From positions 66,928,186 to 66,992,185 of the forward strand of contig CM056743.1 in assembly GCA_029851415.1 (NCBI GenBank): DNA of 64,000 nucleotides, in the 5' to 3' direction. A program made the position numbers and the translations under genes. Source of the stretch: Eretmocerus hayati (taxonomy: Eukaryota > Arthropoda > Insecta > Hymenoptera > Aphelinidae). This document shows positions 23,216 through 33,635 of this stretch, one piece after another. Below the pieces are notes generated by a model. The model was not told where the DNA came from and ran no database searches. It was given only the letters and a program-made list of their open reading frames with translations. Each line of letters begins with the position of its first letter. Positions within the stretch are counted from its first letter, which is position 1.

Positions 23216-24610
23216 CAAACCCCACCAAAACCTTCCGGAATGTCCAGCCAACAGTGGCATAGTTAACTTTCTGGGAATTTTCTGCGAAAGTTTCCAGAAA
23301 GGTTTCGAATCTTCTACGGAAAGCTGCCTGAAAGCTTTCAGAAAGGTTTCGATGCTGTCTGGGTTTGTACCTCCTGCGCATGCGCGTTCTTCTACATCTC
23401 TATAAATATCTCGAATCGGGAGCCAGGGTAATTTCCTTGAAAATGACCTCTTGGAAAAGTCAATTCTACGGAGTAGTACCCGAGAAACCGATCATTTTCA
23501 TAGGCGAAATACCCTATTTACCAAGTCCGTGAGCCCAACAGAAAATTCGAACTCTCTCAGATCATCCGAGGCTCATGTTCCCGCTCCTACTTCACTAAAT
23601 TGATTTCAATAGGGGGTCATTCTGGAGGGAATTGAATCAGTCACTCGATAAGAATGTTTCCGAGCCCAGAACTTCATGCGCATGCGCAAGAAGCGCATAT
23701 CTTCAAGAATCCATCGCCTTCACAGTATAGCTTGGCCGTTTACTCATCTGCTTATAACCTCGTAATCTCCTTGGTTCCAATCTCTTGTGCATAATGATTA
23801 GCCTGTCGGAACAATCAGTAAGTCCGCGCATAACTCACAAAACTGTGATGAGCCGTGTAAATTACAGTCACGATGCATTGTACACCGAGTGTTCAAAACC
23901 TGTCAGCGTATAGCTGACGAATTGCGTTCGTCTGGGCACAACTTTGCGAGATCATCAGTGTTATTGTAGACTGAGGACATCAACACCCCGCGGGATGACA
24001 AGCTTCTCATTGTAGCGCAGCCTGTTGTTTCTGAAGATCCAAAAAACAATTTAGAGCTGAGCTTGAATCAGATTTCAACTTTCTGTTGGAATGAGTGATA
24101 CTCTGCATAAGGACTAACAAGTCAGCATCTTCAGTTCTTATACTTATTCTAGATAGGGGCAGAGAAGTTATTCTAGACCAGTATGAGGACAACAGTTGAA
24201 TAACTATTCCACAGCACGATCATAAAAGAAAGGTCTGCGCACTCCTGTGCTCGGACTTGACTCGCGGTTGAGGAGTGCATTCTGGTACATTTCCCTACCA
24301 TCCCCTACTCTGCCCCTCGAGATCCAATATGACCGGCCCGGGCAGCGCTCGCTGTTTGGTCGGTCGCTCTTGCCGCTATAGGTATAGCCGATAGTGCTAT
24401 AGCTCAAATGTAAACACAGAGCAGAATCAAAGTTTGCGTGATTATTCGCTTGTTATTCGTCACGCTGGCTAGTAGGGAATGAGTCCAAGATTGATCTACT
24501 TCGTTCTCTGTTCTCATCACTCTCGAATTTCTGAATCCCATATTCCAACTTCCCAAATCTCAAGCCCCGTAGGGGCCTGCACTTTATATACATTCTTTGA
24601 TTACCGAGAT
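23216..24610. other. Remainder of CCTTCC array, then unassigned DNA
   Basis: 23216 to about 23360 continues the interrupted CCTTCCACAAAAC array. The rest (about 23360-24610) has no supportable gene. Palindromic GCGCATGCGC occurs near 23376 and 23680 without clear terminal inverted structure around it. Confidence 0.4.
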
Positions 24611-24613
24611 GTG

Positions 24614-24693
24614 ACAACCGTGTTAGCCGAGTGGTTAGCGCCGTCGGCCGCTGAATAGTTTTACAACCGTGGGTTCATATTCCGGGTCGTGCA
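24614..24693 (+). repeat. tRNA-like head of a SINE or tRNA pseudogene
   Basis: The segment contains an A-box-like TTAGCCGAGTGGTTAGCGC and a B-box-like GGTTCATATTCC at proper spacing, followed by T-rich DNA. The arms do not pair well enough for a functional tRNA. An inverted copy that keeps the 3' two-thirds but lacks the A box lies at about 27955-28015. Confidence 0.6.
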
Positions 24694-24872
24694 TTTTTTT
24701 TCCTTTTTTCAATATTTCTATCTCCTTTTTTCTCAATGTAATACCGGATAAACTCCATCTTGGAATTCTAAATAACCACGCATGTTTGTTATATATTTTG
24801 CTGAGTTGACAGTCGAGAACAGAAACGGATCAATCATATTGTACAGATGTGTCCTTAAAAATATTGAATAGC
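24640..24872 (+). repeat. Left copy of tRNA-headed repeat body
   Basis: From GCGGCCGCTGAATAGTTTTA through the T-rich tract, CTGAGTTGACAGTCGAGAAC and TCATATTGTACA, this block is matched in inverted orientation by 27765-28015. Together they form an outer inverted repeat enclosing 24873-27764. Confidence 0.7.
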
Positions 24873-25394
24873 TCCATGAAATGAGTGGGCTTAATTTTCA
24901 TGCAAACCCAAAAGCTGAAATTTAGGAGGACCACAATGACACAAAATGTAAAATCAGAGTGGTATGGAATTCACCTCTTAATTCAATTGAATTTTTTCAT
25001 GAATAAATTTGGTTTTTCGATAAAAATGATTATGTTTATCAGTATTATCACAATAATGATAGCAGGGTTCTCTGCTATGAGTTGAATTGGATTCAGGAAA
25101 AATTATTGCATTTCCTATTTGAGCACAATTATAGGATTGATAATATTAATTTATATATAAAAATTCGATGAGTCTTATCTATCCTGAATATATGTACGAT
25201 TTTATTTCATTCAAAATTTCACCCGTTCAAAATTGTCCCTCCCGGAGTTATTGTTCCTAAAATTCATGATCGCATCCCAAATCTTTGACTTTGCGTAATT
25301 TTGCATGAAATTTTCGACTCTTCGGAATTCCTGCGTTCCGGATCTCCGGATTGGCGAAAATTTCAGCCCCCTCGTATCATAGAGGTATATATTA

Positions 25395-26347
25395 GACCGG
25401 GAGCTAGCTGACATTTTTTGGTGGTTGTTCCTACCAGGACAAGCCATTAACTAATAAGTCATTGGTGGTGCGGAGAAGACGACTACGCAGTGACAGACGG
25501 GTGAGCGGTTCCGTTTTTGTGCGATCAATGAACAAACATGTTGTATATTTCGATATTTCCGAATCATTTTCTACAGAGTAATCCAACAATATTCCGTCTA
25601 TTCAGTTGAAAAAAAGTCATCGCTGACCAGTTGGCATACTCATTTGACGATTCCTAGTGCCTGCCATACTTGATCGAAAATGCCAAAATTTTCAAATATT
25701 TAGAATCTATTTCTACAGTATGGCACTTTGATACTCGTATAGATTTTCGGAAAAAAATCCATCGAAAAAGCATCGCCATAGTGATAGAGCGATTCTGAAT
25801 CAATCAAAATCACGATCAAAATTGCGTAAAATGCATCGAATTCTACTTCTCCGCCGCGCCATCTCTCGATCAACATTTGAGTCGCTTGGCCACGTAGAAA
25901 TTCGATGCATTTTACGCAACTTTGATCGCGATTTTGATCGATTCAGAATCGCTCTATCACTATGGCGATGCTTTTTCGATGGATTTTTTTCCGATAATCT
26001 ATACGAATATCAAAGTGCCATACTGTAGGAATAGATTTCTAAATATTTGAAAATTTTGACATTTTCGATCGAGTATGGCAGGCACTAGGAATCGTCAAAT
26101 GAGTATGCCAACTGGTCGGCAATGTTTTTTTTTCAACTGAATCGACGGAATATTGTTGGATTACTCTGTAGAAAATGATTCTGAAATATCGAATTATCCG
26201 ACATGTTTGTTTACTAATCGCACAAAAACGGAACCGCTCACCCGTCTGTCACTGCGTAGTCGTCTTCTCCGCACCACTGATGACTTATTAGTTAATGGCC
26301 TGTCCTGGTAGGAATAACTACGAAAAAATGTCAGCTAGCTCCCGGTC
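25395..26347. mobile_element. 953-bp near-perfect foldback with TA flanks
   Basis: The ends are GACCGGGAGCTAGCTGAC and its exact complement, flanked by TA (25393-25394 and 26348-26349). The arms pair almost base for base for about 450 bp each, around a loop at about 25847-25895. The high arm identity contrasts with the diverged foldbacks in 1-23400 and implies a younger insertion or recent homogenisation. No coding region. The TA flank would suit a Tc1/mariner-type mechanism, but that is inference. Confidence 0.8.
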
Positions 26348-26517
26348 TATATGGGCGAATCTCAGGATTCGGGCAACTTTGTGATTACGAACTATTTAAC
26401 GTCTTAGGAGACATGGTTTTCGACAAGTGAGGTCTTCCACTGGAAATTTTCGAAAAAAAATTCGTCCTTAACACTTCCGAATGCTTTTGAGGTCCATATT
26501 TTGCTTTGGGCCAACGA

Positions 26518-26834
26518 CAGGCGCGGATACAGGGGGGGGGCGGCGGGGCGATCGCTCTCCCCAAACCCCTTTTCATGCTCAAATCGCCCCCCCCCCCAAA
26601 CGCATCAAACCTGACAGAAAATTCATGTGTTCTGAGACGTAAATTGGAATTTTTGTTGTTATAAATCCTAATAATTATTAACAATTAACAATAATTGTTA
26701 TTAATAAATTCACCCACGAATGCATTCAAATGAAACACTGCTAAAGCTCAATTATTTGAATTTCTATCGAGTGCGGGTATATATATATATAAAATCGCCC
26801 CCCCCCAAACCCGAATCCTGTATCCGCGCGCCTG
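26518..26834. mobile_element. 317-bp non-autonomous hAT element (MITE)
   Basis: The terminal inverted repeats CAGGCGCGGATACAGG (left) and CAGGCGCGCGGATACAG (right, read inward) are flanked by a perfect 8-bp duplication GCCAACGA at 26510-26517 and 26835-26842. Ends of the CAGGSGCGGAT type with 8-bp duplications are typical of hAT elements. The interior contains poly-G/poly-C runs beside the ends and a short (TA)n, with no coding capacity. Confidence 0.9.
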
Positions 26835-26842
26835 GCCAACGA

Positions 26843-27737
26843 TATAAGATACTCTGTGCGAGAAAACTCGATTTTCCGGCTGTCACAACGATTTTCAGGT
26901 GCACGCCTCAGTTTGTAGGTCCAAGGGCGATTGATCAACCATCCGGGGAATTGGATGGATGATTAGTTACACTTCGAAGAATTGAATTATCTTTGCCTCA
27001 CGGCCGTCCTCGCCGAGATGCGAGATCTGATGGAGGTTATTGGTGTGTCACAAAATTTTTGTAATTTTGAAGAATCGCTCTTGCTTACGATCCTGTCATC
27101 GGGGCGATAAAAATAATGAAATTCTGGAGGCGGGATCTGATTCAACACGAAGAAACGTATGAATCCAGCTAAGTCCCATTGATGTCATCAAGTCCTGGTG
27201 GCTGTTGTCACGATGGAAAGAAAAATTGCTTCTGCGTAATTTAGCCTTGAAAATGACTTTTTCTTATGGGACATGAAAATGTGCACCCCATTGCACCTGG
27301 AACCACGTGTGATTTGATCTCTAGGATAACAGAAACGTATATACAAACTGCCCCAATCGTAGACCTACCCCGGGAGGAATGCAAGGCTCATAAGAATTGA
27401 GAATTGACGGAAACGTGCATTTTGGTGAGTGTAGAGTATCTTTATCTCGTAAGAGAGGCCATTGGGAAGCGTCATATAATGTTGATCATGATTTTTCCTC
27501 ACTTCTCTGATACCAAGGTCACCTCATTTCTGCGAGAAAGTATTCTCATGAGAATGATTGTAACACGGGGCCCCCCTTTAAGTGCATAGGATTATTCGTT
27601 ATTCGACCGCAAGTGCGCACCAAAGCTAAAAAATGAGTTACGTGACTATTTTATCATCGTTTGAGTACAACTTTACCCAGAAGAAGTTTGCTGGGTATGT
27701 CCTGCCATATTGAAAATTTCCAAATTTTTCGACGAAA
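26843..27737. other. No gene recognised
   Basis: Ordinary composition with only short open frames. A 30-bp block TATGGGCGAATCTCAG at about 26349 is repeated in inverted form near 27750. It marks the junction between the 953-bp foldback and the outer inverted repeat. Confidence 0.4.
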
Positions 27738-27764
27738 GTGGCCCGGATTCTGAGATTCGCCCAT

Positions 27765-28015
27765 ATGTATATAATATTCTTGAGGATGCATATGTACAAT
27801 ATGACTCAGTCATGTTTCGTTTTTGTTCTCGACTGTCAACTCAGCAAAATATATTACCAATATACGTGATTATTTTCTGCAGTGCTGACACATAATAGTT
27901 GTAACGTGGAGTTTTCCCGGTATTTCATTGAGAGAAAAGGAGATACAAATATTGAAAAAAGATAAAAAGTGCATATCCCGGGACACGAACCCACTACTAT
28001 AAAACTATTCAGCGG
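27765..28015 (-). repeat. Right (inverted) copy of tRNA-headed repeat
   Basis: Reverse complement of 24640-24872. On the minus strand it reads GCGGCCGCTGAATAGTTTTA, a B-box-like GGGTTCGTGTCCC, a T-rich tract and then CTGAGTTGACAGTCGAGAAC. It lacks the A-box half of the head. Confidence 0.7.
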
Positions 28016-28214
28016 CCGATGCACAGTGCGGAAAAACGGGTGGTTAAAGGGCATAGAAAACCACTCGAGAACGGGATTGGACAGGGACTTGCAATAGCGC
28101 AAATTGATGGTGAAAGCATGTACAATCGGGATCTCTTTCCCTTGGGGAGCTTGCAAGACACGCGCGGACATTGGAGAGCCTGTAGTGCGCCAAATCACCC
28201 GGGGAGCTGCAAAA

Positions 28215-28790
28215 AACGCCCCATAACTTGACTGGGATGCAAAATTCACTATTGTCATGGATAAGCAAACTTCACGCATTTTCAACGAGGAATTCAATGG
28301 TGACCTCTAATTTGACCTTGAAGTCAGATTTCCAGGTCATACCGACGTCATTTCGACTTTTTCAGGATTATATCATTATTTTGACATTGACATTGAAAAG
28401 AGCGCAAAATTTTATCTCGAAATATGTATTTTCACAATTTTTCAAAATCATGTCGAGAGGTCACCACTAGGTTCAATGACGCCCGGACCACGTTTATACC
28501 CAAAAACGCTTAATAACTTGACTGGGATGCAAAATTCACTATTGTCATGGACAGGCGAACTTTACGCATTTTCAACGGGGACTCTAATGGTGACCTCAGA
28601 TCTAATCTTGAGTTCGAATTTTGTTGTTGTATCGGTACAACCTCAAAATTCGAACTCAGGATCATTCCAGCTCTTCCGGGAGTTTATCACCATTCCAATA
28701 CGGCATTAGTCAGGGCGCGAAATTTTACGTCGAATATATAGTTTTCGAATTTCCTTGAAATGACTCATCAGGGTTGCGTCACGTTCAAAC
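28215..28790. repeat. Two direct copies of a ~290-bp repeat
   Basis: AACTTGACTGGGATGCAAAA at 28225 recurs at 28515, followed in both copies by TTCACTATTGTCATGGA and GCATTTTCAACG. The copies diverge in the second half. No coding function was seen. Confidence 0.75.
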
Positions 28791-29407
28791 GGTTTTTCCA
28801 TCCCAGGTAGCATCAACTCTGCTCTCAAACGACACGACTTACTTGTCATGAACCAAACATAGGGTTGTCGGGATATCCCGACAATCTTCGTGAGTGAAGT
28901 ATCTACACGAATATCATCTTCACCGATAATTATTCATGAGTGGAACGGTCGATATTTTCTCTTTTAATGAATTATGAATCACAGCAAAGTGTTAGAATTA
29001 TACACGTGTCATGTCACTTCCGAGCTTCCAGTAAGTCACGATAGGTAGCCCCCCCCCCCCTCCAAGAAAAACTGCAAAATTTGAAGGGGACGAGGGATAT
29101 ATGTACCTCACTCAAAAGGAACAAATATTGCCTCGATACAGCTTAACTGACGGAATATGGGGATATTGTTGGATCCGTGTTTGCACAACTGAGATATCGT
29201 CGTCAGTAAAAACTCTGCCTACAATTTTTCGCCCGCCTGATGTTGGATTCCACTTACAAATCCAATTTGCCACTCTAAGATCTTCAAGAACCTCCATCTA
29301 AAGTTTCGAACCTCGGATCCGGGTCGATTCATCAAATAAAGATACCAGTTGTGAAACGTTGAGGGTGTAACCAACTCGCCCGTATTCCTCGTACTTAACG
29401 TTTCCTC
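28791..29407. other. No gene recognised; contains a perfect 20-bp palindrome
   Basis: TTGTCGGGATATCCCGACAA at 28865-28884 is a perfect palindrome. A poly-C run lies near 29049-29060. Nothing else is recognised. Confidence 0.5.
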
Positions 29408-29409
29408 TA

Positions 29410-30209
29410 CAGGCAGCCCCCGCTATTCGCGGTTAATGCGTATAAAGAAAATGCCGCGAATTTCGAAACCGCGAATACCGGGACCTCGGGCTTATGGGAA
29501 AAGGGGGGTTACGTATACATACGTGGATCCGTGAGTAACTAAAAAGTCGACACATCATCTTTAAATGACAAATTCATGTAATAAGCCTAGCAAAATGAAT
29601 TAATATATGAAAGATACGAAGTAACAGTCTGATAAGAGTGAAAAACTACTCTGATTTACTCAAAAACCTGTTGAAACAATCAGTCATGAGAGTGCGAGTG
29701 GGGAGCTCTACCGCTTTTGACTAGCAAGATTGACGAACATAGCAACAATGTCTGGTAAGTGGCCATAAGAAGTTCTGGAAGCTCCGGCCATTTTTCCTTC
29801 AGTGGCAGGCAAATTCAACATTTTCAATTTCTCCGAAAGGCTCACAGTTCATGATCACGTTTTCTGATTGACGGATATGCATTTTTTTTACCTACTGTGT
29901 CATGACAAGAATTTAGATAGTGTACCAACAACTTTGTCATATAACCATTTAATCAGTCTCAGGAAACAATAACAATACCAACACCCTGAAGACGATGAAC
30001 ACTTAATCACAAAGTTGTTTCGGGATGAGACACTTGAATGAAATCCATCGAAAATCCACATTTTATGAGGTGGATTATCTCTAACATTCAGATCCAAACC
30101 GCGAATAAGCGAGTCAGGGCACCGCGAATACCGGGGGATGCCGCTAATCAGAAACCGCGAATAAGCAAATTCCGTGAAAACCAGGACCGCGAATAGCGGG
30201 GGCTGCCCG
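29410..30209. mobile_element. 800-bp pogo/Tigger-like non-autonomous element
   Basis: The ends are CAGGCAGCCCCCGCTATTCG (left) and its near-exact inverse (right), flanked by TA at 29408-29409 and 30210-30211. CAG-initial ends followed by CCCCGCTATTCGCGG, with several further CGCGAATA motifs inside both ends, resemble Tigger/pogo relatives, which duplicate TA. The interior has only short frames, so no transposase remains. Confidence 0.8.
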
Positions 30210-30211
30210 TA

Positions 30212-31337
30212 CTCGTCACAAATTCATGAGAAACTTGAGGATTATATGGAGAATTTGTGAGAAACCGGTAACAAGGGCTATGGAACAGTCCATCTGGGTA
30301 TCTAGAAGCGGAGATATCGCGATTCGGCTGAACTCTCACAGAACACGTTGAATCCTCCATCTCGGGACTTGCAAGGCTCTTGCTCACAATTAAGGTATGT
30401 GAGTACATATCCTTGCGAATATACTCAGAATTTCTTTCCTTGGGAAACTCAGATTGCTCAGCTCTGGTTGGTCGGAGTTGTCTCCACTTCATCTTATTTG
30501 GTAGGTCTTGAAAAAAGCTTTGCAATGAACTGGAGTACGTTCAGAAATATTGCAGTAGGCCAGAGTTCACGGGAGAGTCATGATGGACGGGGGATGGCAT
30601 GTTGGGTATATCCTCATTCTTCGGAAGAAATAACGAGAATAAACGGCGAGGGGAGAGAAGAAGAAAGAAAGGGAGAGAGAGAAAGAGAGAGAGAAAACGG
30701 AAGAAACAAAGAGAGAGAGAGAGAGAGCCTGTTTGAGCTCACGGAATCCTATGTGAAAATTTTGCTGACAGAAGTATCACCAATGTAGATCTCGAGACTG
30801 AGGAAAATCCATCAACGCATGACGAATGATATGCATATCCCCATGCAATAGGTGTGGTGGGAGTGACATCAGAATGAAGAATTCGTTGAAGTAGCGTTTG
30901 TTTACATTCCCACGAACAAGTGCATTCGCAGATTTGAATGTAAACATCTTCCGAGCCATGATAGATGCATTGGGCTATCGCACGATGCCCCTTAATATGC
31001 TACTTAGATTAATGACTTTTCGTAAAGTTTTATCGTGTGTTGTTGCTCTGACAACTTTTGAGAAGTCTATAATCAAGCATTCGTCCTGAATAGAATTAAT
31101 TTTTGTGTATTAGGGTGGGCCGAAAAATGGAAATTTTCGAAAATCGTTACGCCTGACGGCCAATTTTTTGCTATTTTGCACTGTCGTGGAGCTAGTCTGA
31201 GCTCCATGCCTACGAGTTGTAGCTATTGCAAGATTGAATGAAATGTGGTGCAACTATAGCCGTACGTGCAAGAATCTATGGCTGTGCGTCATGGAGTAGA
31301 TCGAGAGATACGAGCTCCAGATATTGCAGTATTTATT
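30212..31337. other. No gene recognised; GA-rich microsatellite
   Basis: 30640-30735 is an imperfect (GA)n/(GAAA)n run. The motif AATGTGGTGCAACTA occurs at about 31236 and again at 31338, where it may mark the LTR start. An open frame at 30348-30788 largely reads through the GA tract and is not considered a gene. Confidence 0.45.
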
Positions 31338-31340
31338 CTA

Positions 31341-31890
31341 ATGTGGTGCAACTAAGCGTCACCAACCGCTTGTGCAAAAATTGATAGCCATGACTCAGAG
31401 GTGCCAGTCTGGAGCCTTCTAGAATATTCGAGAACGAGCGCACTGACGCGAGTAGGCGCGAGAACAGAGGCGCCGACGCGCATTTGATCTCGATGTGAGA
31501 ACGAGTATGAAAGCAGCGTAAGAACGCTGATCCAGGCTTCTGGACTAACAGTTGACCGCGGACTCTCACCGCGTACATTAGGCTTCTAGAATCACAGTCG
31601 ACCACGTAAATTCGTAGCGTAGACTCCGCGATTAGCAGCATTCCAGGACGGGTAGTCTCAGCCCTTGATACTCTCGTACCATCGTAGAATCAGTAGAATA
31701 ACGAACAGTTGTAACAGTCTCTCTCTCGGATTTATAACTTACCTTTGAATAAAATCTATACTGCACTCAACATCTTGAACCTATCATTCAGAGAATACCT
31801 TTCACCCCAACTTACTGACCCGGCGGTCTAGTAAGGACAGGATGGAACCCATAGCACATGAAGCTGAAGAACCCTGGTTTATAACAAACA
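31341..31890 (+). repeat. 5' LTR of a gypsy-type retroelement (left edge uncertain)
   Basis: The 3' edge is set by the primer-binding site just after ...TAACAAACA at 31890. The promoter-like segment has GATTTATAAC near 31728 and a polyadenylation signal AATAAAAT at about 31756. The proposed left edge TGTGGTGCAACTAAGCGTC is inferred from TG...CA convention only. No second LTR is present downstream in the window, so the 3' part of the element is missing or beyond recognition. Confidence 0.55.
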
Positions 31891-31892
31891 GG

Positions 31893-31910
31893 TGGCAGCG
31901 TTGGGATTCT
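31893..31910 (+). other. Candidate primer-binding site
   Basis: TGGCAGCGTTGGGATTCT directly follows the presumed LTR end, after a two-base gap. It is the form expected for the complement of a tRNA 3' end plus CCA; tRNA-Leu or tRNA-Ser are the likely classes. The exact tRNA cannot be fixed without the host tRNA set. Confidence 0.6.
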
Positions 31911-32067
31911 GTCTGCAAGGATTTGGATCTATTTTTCAAGCAGTATAGAACCAGTCAAAATTTTTTGTTCTCCGAATAGGGATTTTAGGCCGAATCGCGG
32001 CGCGTTTTTTAAACTATCAGCATTCAAGCAGCATTGACGAATTTCTAACTACAAAGAGACAGGAAGG

Positions 32068-32115
32068 ATGTTCACCTGGATCTGCGCCATCGCAGTCTTC
32101 GCTACTATCGAGTAA
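32068..32115 (+). CDS. Leader mini-ORF ending at a splice-donor-like site
   Basis: An ATG in the 5' leader of the retroelement opens a 15-codon frame coding for a hydrophobic peptide (core WICAIAVFATI, signal-peptide-like). It ends in TAA, but that stop lies inside GTAAGA (32112-32117), a good splice donor. If the donor is used, the stop would be spliced out and the hydrophobic leader would become the N-terminus of a downstream reading frame. Spliced subgenomic RNAs are known in gypsy-type elements. No downstream partner was identified here, so this stays a suggestion. Confidence 0.35.
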   Translation: MFTWICAIAVFATIE

Positions 32116-32488
32116 GAAAATGTAACTTTCCCAATTCCTGTCCCTCGTGGGGAGAGTCGCGAGGCAAAGACTCATTCTTTTTCAAACCATCTAGGAGCCA
32201 AGAACTGCATTTACAGGTTTGAATTATTTCATCTATTTCAATTTTAAACCCTAAGCCCAAAAATTTAAGCTCTAAAGAGCTATAATTCCTAATTGCCGAA
32301 TAGAAGAAGTGGTCCCAAAACTCTTCTCAAGTAACTTCCATCTCATTCCCGGGTCACAACCTGCTGAAATTGACCCATTGGAAATGTGTGATAATTTTCC
32401 ACGCGTCACGTAACTCTGTATACTTGGCATTGTGAAATTAAAACTGTCAACTGTGCAGTTAAATAGATTTTCACCGTATACCAGAATC

Positions 32489-33583
32489 ATGGCACGAGGG
32501 CGCAGATCCTCCAATCAAACTTCCGAGACTACGGAGAATTATTCCGAACAAGTCGCGGTTAACCAAGTTCCCGAAGAGCAAGAGGGAGCTGTAGGAGGAG
32601 ACGAAACCCAGAACGACACCGAATTCGAAGATATCAGTCAGCTGAAATCAGAATATCTCAGTAGAATGCACGGAGGTGATATGACGGCTCGTGATACCTA
32701 TGTAGCGCTCATGGCTGCGGATATCGGTTTAGAGCAGCCAAGGGGAATGCACGCGGAATTCGCGATTCGCGATGTGAACCGAGTTCTTGCAACCGACCCA
32801 GAATATTTTTCGGATAACGGTGTGACCTTGTTAGAAAGCCTAAGGGATTATCTCGAAAATTCGGAAATAGCGACCGGTGCGAGATCCAAATTCCCAAAGG
32901 GCGACGAAGAGATTCATAATCAAAATTATGCGAATTTCGGCGAAGCACGCATGAATGCGGAATCTACGCGCTTAGAGCAACCGGTTCATCTAGCCGGGTC
33001 TTCAAACCGAGAAGCTCGAATGATGGAACGAATTACTGACAACTGGATTGATCACTCCACTCCGGAAAACGAATATGTAATGGCTGAAACAGACCCGTGG
33101 CCTCTCATTAATGTCAATAGTGAAAACTCGCACCTTCGGGTGACGAGTGGAAACATTCGAGTAGGTCGTTCTTCACAGAACCAGAGTTTCTGCCACCGAC
33201 TGAATAGTAAGGACGCAGTACTCACTAGCCACTCGGCTCGTCGGACCTACAGAGGACCTGACACCGAGCTGAGCGAGAATTGGTTCAATAATCAAAAGAG
33301 AGAACAGAATCCGAAAAGCCCCCGACTCATTTGTATGGACGCTGGATTTGCTAGTCACTCTGACCGTCAGATACCTCACAATCTTGACACTGAGTCGAAC
33401 GACAATAGAATGAACTCTCATACTAACATGATGGAGAATTGTGACCAGCCAAATTATCGAGTTGACGAAGAGAAGCCACGCGATACGCGCGGATACTCGC
33501 CGAACGAATATCGATCCGATCTTCGATCTCGCGGACATATGCGTCGTGCTAATCGAGAGAATTTAAGACTTATGCGATGGTGA
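32489..33583 (+). pseudogene. gag: Gag N-terminal region of LTR retroelement
   Basis: A continuous frame of about 364 codons begins with ATG in the context GAATCATGGCACGAGG, about 580 bp downstream of the primer-binding site. The protein is hydrophilic, rich in Asn, Arg, Ser and Glu, and has no catalytic motif. It precedes the capsid-like region and ends at TGA (33581-33583), after which the next recognisable Gag sequence is in another frame. Assignment as Gag rests on position (LTR, primer site, leader, then this frame) and on the capsid and zinc-knuckle sequence downstream. It is disconnected from its continuation, so it is annotated as broken. Confidence 0.6.
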
Positions 33584-33635
33584 GCAAGAATCAGAAAAAC
33601 CGAGTCGTCTGAGACGATCAAGACGTGACCGTGAT

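Noticed and set aside
23376..23690. TIR element bounded by GCGCATGCGC motifs
   Set aside because: The motif is self-palindromic and the flanking bases do not extend the inverted match, so no element is supported.
24614..24693. Functional tRNA gene
   Set aside because: Acceptor and T-stem pairing is poor and the copy at 27955-28015 is truncated; SINE or pseudogene is the better reading.
30348..30788. 146-codon plus-strand frame
   Set aside because: The C-terminal third is a translation of the GA-rich microsatellite and the rest has no recognised domain.
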